Below, piece after piece: positions 1 through 5,391 of a DNA stretch of 6,090 nt (positions are counted from its first letter, which is position 1; every line of letters begins with the position of its first letter). The position numbers and the translations under genes are program-made. The stretch lies in contig VBAY01000052.1 of NCBI GenBank assembly GCA_005883085.1, positions 1 to 6,090 on the forward strand, written 5' to 3'. The DNA is from Candidatus Bathyarchaeota archaeon (GTDB lineage: Archaea; Thermoproteota; Bathyarchaeia; 40CM-2-53-6). Under the pieces are notes generated by a model. It did not search any database and had not been told where the DNA came from. It was given only the letters and a program-made list of their open reading frames with translations.

Positions 1-1236
1 GCTTCTGCTGATTTCAGTTTCCTATTTGACCTCGGGCTGGCCGTGTTCGCAGCTTTGGGCTTCAGCTTCCTCTTCTCAAAAATCAAGCAACCCGTTGTTG
101 TCGGCCAGCTGATCGCCGGGATAATCATTGGACCTTTCGGGCTCGGCCTTATCCAAAACCTCAACACGATCAACCTACTCGCTTCTCTAGGGATTATACT
201 TCTCCTCTTCACCGTAGGACTCGAACTAGATCCACTTGAGATCAAAAAGATTGGACCGGACAGCTTCATACTTGCAGTGGTCGAACTAACCGTCACTTTC
301 ATCACGGTTACACTAGTCGGGCTTGCAGTCGGCCTTACTCAGCTTGAAGCTATTTTCGCCGCAGCCGTAGTCGCTACCACAAGCACAGCGATTATGAGCA
401 AGATTGTACTCGAGACAAAAAGTCTGCGCGCCCAAGAAGCCCATACGGTGGTGACCGCTTCCATAATCGAGGATTTTGCGACAGTATTCATGCTGCTATT
501 GCTACCGGGTCTCGCGGCGGCCAGCAACCAAGTCCCCCCAACCGAAATTGTCCTCCTCGTATTGAAGGGGGCGTTGCTCGTGGGAATCATCTTCTTCTTC
601 GGCTGGAGAATCGCGCCCTGGCTCATAGAAAGGATCAGCAAGGGAGACCAGGAATACAAGGAGACCGCGTTCCTGCTCGCCCTCTCTTTCGGCTTCGCCT
701 TCGCACTCCTCTCTTCCTACCTGGGTTTCTCACCTGCGGTTGGCGCGTTTCTCATGGGCTTGATGATCCGGGGACCCCAGGCCCATTTCGTCAAAGAGAA
801 GGTAGGCCCAATCAAAGACCTATTCATCGTCCTATTCTTCGTCTCTATGGGAACACTCATCAACATTGGAGCGCTCCTCACAGTCACACTACCAATCATC
901 GCGGTCCTTGCAATTGCTATCTTCGGAAAATTCGTCGGATGCTGGGCCGGCGCGAGATTGTCGGGTGCAAAAGATGAAGCTACCCTGGTGGGCCTCTCGA
1001 TGCTGCCCCGTGGAGAATTCTCCTTCATAGTCGCCCAAGAAGGCACGGGTCTCGGCGTCGCAGCGCAGATCCTCTATCCCGTAGCAGGGCTCGCAACCTT
1101 GATCAGTTCGATCATGTCCTCAATCGGTCTTCGAGTCTTCAAACCCAAGACAACTCCTGACGCTCCGAAAATCAAGATTTCTCAGCGCCTAAGACAATTG
1201 GGCCGCTCCCGAAACGCCAACAGGGAAAAGAGTTGA
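1..1236 (+). CDS. CPA2-family cation:proton antiporter, membrane domain only (5' end outside window)
   Basis: Integral membrane antiporter of the KefB/NapA-like CPA2 superfamily, expected to exchange Na+ or K+ for H+ across the cytoplasmic membrane. The frame is open from base 1 (first residues ASADFSFLFDLGLAVF), so the GTG at 43 lies inside helix 1 and the real start is upstream; 411 residues are visible. Family marks: KQPVVVGQLIAGIIIGP after helix 1, TTSTAIMSK near residue 126, an acidic pair E157-D158 in IIEDFATV at the position of the ion-binding QD/ND/DD motif, FSPAVGAFLMG near 243, and PRGEFSFIVAQEG near 336. The chain is hydrophobic with roughly a dozen helices and ends in a short basic tail (about 35 residues), so the TrkA-N/RCK regulatory domain of KefB/KefC is absent. 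It overlaps the next gene by 4 bases. Family is secure; the transported ion is not readable from sequence. Confidence 0.93.
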   Translation, partial: ASADFSFLFDLGLAVFAALGFSFLFSKIKQPVVVGQLIAGIIIGPFGLGLIQNLNTINLLASLGIILLLFTVGLELDPLEIKKIGPDSFILAVVELTVTFITVTLVGLAVGLTQLEAIFAAAVVATTSTAIMSKIVLETKSLRAQEAHTVVTASIIEDFATVFMLLLLPGLAAASNQVPPTEIVLLVLKGALLVGIIFFFGWRIAPWLIERISKGDQEYKETAFLLALSFGFAFALLSSYLGFSPAVGAFLMGLMIRGPQAHFVKEKVGPIKDLFIVLFFVSMGTLINIGALLTVTLPIIAVLAIAIFGKFVGCWAGARLSGAKDEATLVGLSMLPRGEFSFIVAQEGTGLGVAAQILYPVAGLATLISSIMSSIGLRVFKPKTTPDAPKIKISQRLRQLGRSRNANREKS

Positions 1237-1934
1237 GGGTTCCTCCAGGCACGGGGCTCTTGTTCGCGGGGTCCGGACTATACTGGGTTCTATCGGGTCC
1301 CCTCATCGGTTGGTTCAGCGTGCTAAATCCCACAGAGATACATCTATCACAAATGGGATTGACTTTAGTCCTCATCACAGGTATCGCATGCCTGGTCGTG
1401 GGACTTTGGATAATTCCAACAGATTTCCAAGAGCTCTACAATCTCTTCTCTAGAAATGATGGCTGGGTGTTCACTATCCCGATAGTTCTGGTCGTTACCG
1501 ACATCTACCTTACTCTGATTGGTTTGTCAGTGGGCAATGGAGAATTGAATCCGTTCGTCGCATCAGCAGTCCAGATCGGACCGTGGGCGATCCTTCCCTT
1601 CGTCGTATCTTACATTGCCCTTTCTGAAGGATTGGCGCTGGGAATGTTGAGCGTTGGGAAATGGTTGTTTGGAGTCGTGCGACCGTCAAGATTCATGCCT
1701 TTCGCACTGATTTGTGGAGCTGCTTCCTTCGGGCCCTTGAGTAATGCTGAGCTGCTGGCGTTTCCTGGAGCAAGTTCAGGCGCCTCCATTGTTGGCGTGG
1801 TCGTCGGAGTGGTGACGCTGACAGTGGGCATCTACACTCATTTTCGAAAAGTTGTGCTAAGGGATTCTCTACGTCTTTGGCCTAGATCTCCGCCGCAGGA
1901 AGTAGACTCCCGCAACGACAATTGCGACAGCTGA
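1233..1934 (+). CDS. polytopic membrane protein with DUF5658-like segment
   Basis: Predicted 233-residue membrane protein of unknown function. It starts with TTG at 1233 inside the antiporter stop (TTGA), so the two are probably translationally coupled; no good Shine-Dalgarno is visible and no better start lies before the first hydrophobic segment. Hydrophobic stretches occur at about 8-30, 42-62, 79-101, 114-134, 136-150 and 184-204. The segment DIYLTLIGLSVGNGELNPF (residues 90-108) resembles the D-x3-T...G...E-x-NP signature of the DUF5658 membrane family; that match is from memory and moderate. The last ~30 residues are hydrophilic and charged (RSPPQEVDSRNDNCDS), and their codons lie over the 3' end of the convergent cupredoxin gene, so the tail may be under weak selection. 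Co-translation with an antiporter hints at a partner or regulator role, but this is only context. Confidence 0.72.
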   Translation: MRVPPGTGLLFAGSGLYWVLSGPLIGWFSVLNPTEIHLSQMGLTLVLITGIACLVVGLWIIPTDFQELYNLFSRNDGWVFTIPIVLVVTDIYLTLIGLSVGNGELNPFVASAVQIGPWAILPFVVSYIALSEGLALGMLSVGKWLFGVVRPSRFMPFALICGAASFGPLSNAELLAFPGASSGASIVGVVVGVVTLTVGIYTHFRKVVLRDSLRLWPRSPPQEVDSRNDNCDS

Positions 1935-3071
1935 GGCAATCCCTACTGCTACGATGGCTAACGTTGGAAGGGCTCCGGCCCCTGAAGAGGCCCCTATAGT
2001 CAAAGCAAGGGTGGCTGAGTGAACCAATGACCTGCTTGTCCCTGTTACATTCACATTGTAGTTTCCTAGGGGGATTGGAGTGGAATAGGCTCCCGAGGAA
2101 GCTGCCGACACACTTAGCGTTGAGGAAACAGTCCCCCCTGAGTACAACGTGACGGAAGTAGGGCTGAAAGTTACTTGGGGTCCAGGGGACGTGAGTGTGG
2201 AGGTTAAGGACACGGTGCCAGAGAACCCGTTGAGGCTGGTCAATGTGACCGTGACATTCTCGGAGGAACCTTGAGCAACTGTCAATGAAGAAGAACTCAG
2301 AGCGATCTTGAAGTCTGGGATGACTACTGTAACCGAGACTGTCGCGGAGTGAGAGAAGGTCGTCGAGTTCTTTGCAGTAACAGTGAAACTGTAAGAAGCT
2401 GGGGAGGTACCAGCAGGTACTGAGATTGTAAAGTTTGATTTTGCTGTTCCACTCGGTGGAACCACGACGGGATTCACACTAAAGATGCTGGTTAGAAGAC
2501 CAGGCGGCGATGACGATGACAGGGTAACTGAGCCAGCAAAGTTGTTGAAACTCGTTATCGAAACAGTTGAGTTTGCGCTTGCACCTTGAGGAATCGTGAG
2601 AGAGGATGGGTTGGATGAAACTGAATAGTCGGGGCCAGGAGGCGAAACTATGAACTTTCCAAACATTGGCCCTTTGTGTATGTAGCACCAGTACGTGTAG
2701 ATTCCGGGAATTGTCGTCGCGGTGAATGTGTAAGGAATTGCCGTTGAACCGAAATTACCGGATAAGGGCTCTCCTGGATCGGGAACTCCATTTCCATTGT
2801 AGTCTACCCCCCAATTGTGACCGATGCCATCACCCGCAGTGAGGGACATGGTGACGGTCTCGCCTGGCAACACCGTGAGGTCGGGCCCGGGAGACGTCAC
2901 TGTTGTCGTCGTGAGCCCCCACCCTGCTGGAGACAAAAATCTACCGAAGAGAGTGAAAGAGGCAGGGCTCGCACGGGGCAGAGCGGGCAAAAGAACCAAT
3001 CCCAACATTCCTGCCGTGATGAGAACGAATGGAAGAGCGACTGGTTTGAGGAGTCGGACTACAGCTGACAA
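1869..3071 (-). CDS. secreted, membrane-anchored cupredoxin with two Ig-like repeats
   Basis: Predicted cell-surface blue-copper protein, 400 residues from TTG at 3071. That start is chosen because AGGAGG ends 6 bases before it and it places a signal peptide at the N terminus (basic LLKP, then a hydrophobic run to about residue 33, then RASPASF). The frame extends to 3302, but longer versions would run into the divergent gene. Residues ~55-145 are plastocyanin-like, with type 1 copper ligands H85 (GIGHNW), C129, H132 and M136 (CYIHKGPM). Between H85 and C129 lies DYNGNGVPDPGE (90-101), which fits a 12-residue EF-hand-type Ca2+ loop. Two ~105-residue Ser/Thr-rich Ig-like repeats follow (about 147-251 and 252-359), each starting PDYSV/PDFKI, with several N-x-S/T sequons. 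A helix at about 367-391 followed by RRRSRPK anchors the C terminus. Likely role: surface electron transfer or copper binding; partner unknown. Confidence 0.88.
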   Translation of the reverse strand: MSAVVRLLKPVALPFVLITAGMLGLVLLPALPRASPASFTLFGRFLSPAGWGLTTTTVTSPGPDLTVLPGETVTMSLTAGDGIGHNWGVDYNGNGVPDPGEPLSGNFGSTAIPYTFTATTIPGIYTYWCYIHKGPMFGKFIVSPPGPDYSVSSNPSSLTIPQGASANSTVSITSFNNFAGSVTLSSSSPPGLLTSIFSVNPVVVPPSGTAKSNFTISVPAGTSPASYSFTVTAKNSTTFSHSATVSVTVVIPDFKIALSSSSLTVAQGSSENVTVTLTSLNGFSGTVSLTSTLTSPGPQVTFSPTSVTLYSGGTVSSTLSVSAASSGAYSTPIPLGNYNVNVTGTSRSLVHSATLALTIGASSGAGALPTLAIVAVGIASAVAIVVAGVYFLRRRSRPKT

Positions 3072-3077
3072 AAATAA

Positions 3078-3083
3078 CCTCCT
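3078..3083 (-). promoter_or_regulatory. ribosome binding site deciding the cupredoxin start
   Basis: On the minus strand AGGAGG, followed by TTATTT and then TTG at 3071, is a full-strength Shine-Dalgarno at normal spacing. It selects this TTG over the in-frame ATG at 3140, whose only purine-rich block (GGAGGG) lies 18 bases away, and over farther upstream ATGs that would overlap the phosphoesterase gene. Confidence 0.75.
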
Positions 3084-3138
3084 ATGGCAATAGAATCTCC
3101 CAAATAGCCCATTTAACGTTTTGGCTTGCGGACCCTTC

Positions 3139-3159
3139 ATAAATCTTGAAAGATAAATC
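3139..3159. promoter_or_regulatory. putative divergent archaeal promoter region (paired TATA-like boxes)
   Basis: The 99-bp gap between the cupredoxin and phosphoesterase starts contains ATAAATC twice (3139-3145 and 3153-3159), and between them an imperfect dyad ATCTT-GA-AAGAT (3143-3154). The first box is centred about 29 bases before the ATG at 3171, which fits leaderless transcription of the phosphoesterase gene, for which I see no Shine-Dalgarno. On the minus strand the second copy reads GGGATTTATC with a purine-rich block before it, compatible with a BRE/TATA element giving a leader of several dozen bases for the cupredoxin. Assignment assumes an archaeal host. Confidence 0.4.
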
Positions 3160-3170
3160 CCTCCGAGACC

Positions 3171-3617
3171 ATGACCCATATCGTGCCACGCATTCGGGCT
3201 CCGGAAAACAAACCAACAATCAAAATTTCGAAGGGCACGAACCCGAAAGAGATTCAAAGATTCCGATTCATTGTTCAGGAGCATCACGCGCGCCGGTTGC
3301 ATTGGGACTTCCGGCTTGAGCTAGACGGTGTTCTGAAGAGTTGGGCTGTTCCAAAGGGTCCACCAACTGAGGTTGGGATCAAGCGGCTAGCCGTCGAAGT
3401 TGAGGATCATCCCTTGAGCTATTTTGGATTCGAAGGGACTATTGCGAAAGGTGAGTATGGCGCTGGGGAGGTCAAAGTCTGGGACAAGGGGTTCTATGTT
3501 TTAGAGCTCAGGGAACCTCGAAAGTACCATGTTCTATTGAAAGGACGGAAGTTGAAGGGTGACTATCGCTTGATCAATTTCAAAGACAAGAACTGGTTAA
3601 TCTACAAAGTCGCGTGA
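3171..3617 (+). CDS. stand-alone LigD-type 3'-phosphoesterase
   Basis: DNA 3'-end-healing enzyme homologous to the N-terminal phosphoesterase module of bacterial LigD; that family removes 3'-phosphates and 3'-terminal ribonucleotides in a Mn2+-dependent way. The 148-residue protein is only this module. Core motifs: QEHHARRLHWDFRLELDG (36-53), SWAVPKGPP (57-65), RLAVEVEDHPLSYFGFEG (72-89), IAKGEYGAGEVKVWDKG (91-107). By comparison with Pseudomonas LigD, H38, H44 and D46 match the metal ligands H42, H48 and D50, while K62, R72 and H80 match the phosphate-side residues K66, R76 and H84, all at a constant offset of four. No ligase, polymerase or Ku gene lies in the window, so the repair partner is encoded elsewhere or absent. 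ATG at 3171 has no clear ribosome site. It converges with frdD, 10 bp apart. Confidence 0.95.
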   Translation: MTHIVPRIRAPENKPTIKISKGTNPKEIQRFRFIVQEHHARRLHWDFRLELDGVLKSWAVPKGPPTEVGIKRLAVEVEDHPLSYFGFEGTIAKGEYGAGEVKVWDKGFYVLELREPRKYHVLLKGRKLKGDYRLINFKDKNWLIYKVA

Positions 3618-3627
3618 ACGATCAAAG

Positions 3628-4242
3628 CTAAGTTTGTCTCTCTTTCCTTCGGCACTCCTCAAGCATCTCTACTGCGCTTCGCAGATGAGGTATGGCTATC
3701 GATCCGCCTACTATCAGTCCTATGTTGAAGGCCTCGAAAAATTCTGCATCGGAGACTTTCTGTTCGACACACTGGATAATGTGGTATGTGACACAGTCAT
3801 CACAACGAAGAACGAGTGATGCGACAAGTCCCATCAACTCTTTGGTCTTTCGAGGAAGCGCGCCATCATTGTAGGCTTGGGTGTCTAGGTTGAAGAAGCG
3901 TTTGATCTGAAGGTTACCCTGTTCCAGAATTTTCTCGTTCATTTTCTCCCGGTAAGCTTTGAATTCTTTTAAGGAGTGGCCGTGGCTCGCCATTCTGGTT
4001 GACTGGAATCGATATATTCCATGGTACAGGGACCCAGCAACAGTCACGAACAGGAATAGAGTTCCAATGTGATGATGATTCAGGATTGCGCTAGTGGGAT
4101 CTCCGCTCGACACAGGCCATAGACCTAACGGGTAAGCGATTCCCACCAAGTAGATCAATATGGGCAGGAGGAGGGCTGCAATGAAACCTCCCGTCGAGAA
4201 GACTCCCCAGAGAATTGCGTGCAGACGGGCGACTTTTGGCAT
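3628..4242 (-). CDS. frdD: FrdD-like anchor fused to an AhpD/carboxymuconolactone decarboxylase domain
   Basis: Last gene of the frd operon, 204 residues, and a two-part protein. Residues 1-80 match fumarate reductase subunit D: LWGVFSTGGFIAALLLPILI and VGIAYPLGLWP (helix 1), then GTLFLFVTVAGSLYHGIYRF (helix 2), paralleling the E. coli FrdD motifs FWGLFGAGG, PLGLFPG and FLFLMIVLPLWCGLHR. The third FrdD helix is missing. From about residue 84 (MASHGHSLKEFKAYREKMNE) the chain is a complete carboxymuconolactone decarboxylase/AhpD-like protein to the end, with IKRFFNLD, DGALPRKTKELMGLVAS, RCDDCVTYH and IVGGSIAIPHLRSAVE. E135, C147, C150 and H154 have the spacing of AhpD E118, C130, C133 and H137, so peroxide or disulfide thiol chemistry is plausible. 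ATG at 4242 follows GAGGT with a 6-base spacer; frdC ends 4 bases earlier. No stop or frameshift separates the halves. The fusion is seen; its function is inferred. Confidence 0.9.
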   Translation of the reverse strand: MPKVARLHAILWGVFSTGGFIAALLLPILIYLVGIAYPLGLWPVSSGDPTSAILNHHHIGTLFLFVTVAGSLYHGIYRFQSTRMASHGHSLKEFKAYREKMNEKILEQGNLQIKRFFNLDTQAYNDGALPRKTKELMGLVASLVLRCDDCVTYHIIQCVEQKVSDAEFFEAFNIGLIVGGSIAIPHLRSAVEMLEECRRKERQT

Positions 4243-4246
4243 CGGG

Positions 4247-4642
4247 CTACCTCAGAACGAGTATCTGAATTACCGCGTAGGAGATGATCAGCAGCAAAAC
4301 AATGTTGACTAGTAACGCTTGCCAGGGTTTGCTCGTCGTTTTCCCCATCTTGATCGGTATAACCTTGCCGATCAAATAGAACCACGTGAGAGCGTGATAC
4401 ACCGTGAACAGCAAAGCTACTATGTTGAATGCTATGATTCCCGGATTTCTCATCAAGGCAAGAGCGCTATCTTTTGCTCCCGATGCAAACAGCGATAGTT
4501 CGTAGATGTAGATCAGGCTAAAGACTGCTACGAAGAAGCTGGTCCATTCTCGGATCATGTACTGGGTGAAGTGGCTGTTGGAGAGCCACCATCCGGGTCC
4601 AAGCTTTCGCCTGTATTCGGGAAACGGTTTCTGTTTGGACAA
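4247..4642 (-). CDS. frdC: fumarate reductase membrane anchor subunit C
   Basis: Membrane anchor that, with FrdD, docks the FrdAB catalytic dimer and forms the quinone site. The 131-residue length equals that of E. coli FrdC. Shared landmarks: WW at 18-19, YMIREWTS at 28-35 (E. coli YMLREGT; E32 corresponds to quinone-site E29), NPGIIAFNIVALL (66-78), and YHALTWF at 82-88 (E. coli LLHTKTWF, H83 corresponding to H82). Three helices lie at about 34-54, 66-92 and 107-130. No pair of bis-His haem ligands is recognisable, consistent with the haem-free type. The start is TTG at 4642, 2 bp after the frdB stop; the next Met (29) would delete the conserved WW and most of the N-terminal segment. The ribosome site is weak (GGCGGA about 8 bases upstream), so coupling to frdB translation is likely. 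Confidence 0.92.
   Translation of the reverse strand: MSKQKPFPEYRRKLGPGWWLSNSHFTQYMIREWTSFFVAVFSLIYIYELSLFASGAKDSALALMRNPGIIAFNIVALLFTVYHALTWFYLIGKVIPIKMGKTTSKPWQALLVNIVLLLIISYAVIQILVLR
4249..4253 (-). promoter_or_regulatory. ribosome binding site of the frdD fusion gene
   Basis: GAGGT on the minus strand straddles the last codon and stop (AGG TAG) of frdC and precedes the ATG at 4242 by 6 bases. It supports initiation at the FrdD-like N terminus rather than only at the internal Met of the AhpD-like half. Confidence 0.6.
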
Positions 4643-4644
4643 TG

Positions 4645-5391
4645 CTATTTTCCGCCTCTGGGCATCACTAGAGATTTCAGAGCGTTGGTAGCTCCGAGGA
4701 TCTTCGTCTTCTGAATAGCAAGCATGGGGTCAACGCCCTTCGGGCATACGACACTGCATTCTCCAACTAAGGTGCATTCCCAGACTCCTTCGAGTTCATG
4801 CACGATCGGGAACCGGACAGCCTTGCCCTGGTCTCTGGAATCCTCGATGTAACGATAGGCAAGGGCCGTAGCTGCTGGACCTAGGAATTTCTCGTTGAGC
4901 CCGTAGACTGGGCAGGCGGAGTAGCAGAGCATGCAGTTGATGCATGAGGAGAACTGGTCGTACCTTTCCAGTTCCTCAGCGCTCTGACGGTACTCACCCT
5001 CTTCCGGGGGAGACTCTTTCTCCCTGAGTATCCAAGGCTTGATCTCCACCAGCTTGTGCATGAAGTCGTCCATGTTGACGACCAAATCCTTGATCACTGG
5101 AAAGTGGGTGAGGGGTTCCACCTTTATCGTTCGTCCTTTGAACTCGTGGAGAAAGCTAGCGCAGGTGAGCTTCGGGACCCCGTCTACATTTGCCCCGCAG
5201 CTGCCACAGACGCCCATTCTGCACGACCAGCGATAGGTCAGCGTCCCATCCAGGTTGGCTTTGATGTAGTTTAGCGCGTCAAGGACAACCATGTCCTTCC
5301 GGTAGGGCACCTTGTAGTCCTGGAAGTAGGGTTTCCCATCTTTCTCAGGTCGATAACGCGTTACCCGTATCGTCGCAATATCTTGGCTCAT
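4645..5391 (-). CDS. frdB: fumarate reductase / succinate dehydrogenase iron-sulfur subunit
   Basis: Carries electrons between the quinone site and FrdA flavin through three Fe-S clusters on the cytoplasmic side of the membrane. The 248-residue protein starts at ATG 5391, in a TAATG overlap with the frdA stop; GGAGG lies 13 bases upstream. A TTG start at 5418 would add nine residues not expected in the family. [2Fe-2S] ligands C57, C62, C65 and C77 have the same numbering as in E. coli FrdB. [4Fe-4S] ligands are C150, C153, C156 and C216; [3Fe-4S] ligands are C160, C206 and C212, each two beyond E. coli numbering. Characteristic strings are SCRMGVCGSCG, SSCINCMLCYSACP and ECSVVCPKGVDP. K230 matches E. 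coli K228 near the quinone. The third-cluster cysteines indicate a 3Fe-4S site, as in classical SDH/FRD. All ligands are intact. Confidence 0.97.
   Translation of the reverse strand: MSQDIATIRVTRYRPEKDGKPYFQDYKVPYRKDMVVLDALNYIKANLDGTLTYRWSCRMGVCGSCGANVDGVPKLTCASFLHEFKGRTIKVEPLTHFPVIKDLVVNMDDFMHKLVEIKPWILREKESPPEEGEYRQSAEELERYDQFSSCINCMLCYSACPVYGLNEKFLGPAATALAYRYIEDSRDQGKAVRFPIVHELEGVWECTLVGECSVVCPKGVDPMLAIQKTKILGATNALKSLVMPRGGK

Noticed and set aside
3072..3302. Longer cupredoxin reading frame starting at 3302 or at the ATG at 3140
   Set aside because: The 3302 start would run antisense through the phosphoesterase gene and bury the signal peptide. The 3140 ATG has poorly spaced purines, whereas the TTG at 3071 has AGGAGG at 6 bases.
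3605..3660. Pyrimidine-rich run TTTGTCTCTCTTTCCTTC after the phosphoesterase gene as a terminator
   Set aside because: It lacks a clear oligo-T tract or hairpin and lies within the frdD coding end, so it is too weak to annotate.
3628..3993. Separate CMD/AhpD gene starting at the internal ATG at 3993, with frdD as a broken remnant
   Set aside because: There is no stop between the halves and no convincing ribosome site before 3993, while frdD has GAGGT at its start. Independent internal initiation cannot be excluded, so it is kept as an alternative.
4247..4642. Haem-b-binding SdhC-type anchor
   Set aside because: The single conserved His (H83) matches the quinone-side H82 of haem-free E. coli FrdC, and the rest aligns with FrdC rather than SdhC.
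5039..5274. Open frames on the + strand inside frdB, and similar ones antisense to the antiporter, cupredoxin and frdA
   Set aside because: They are antisense shadows of strongly conserved genes, with low-complexity or implausible products and no ribosome sites of note.
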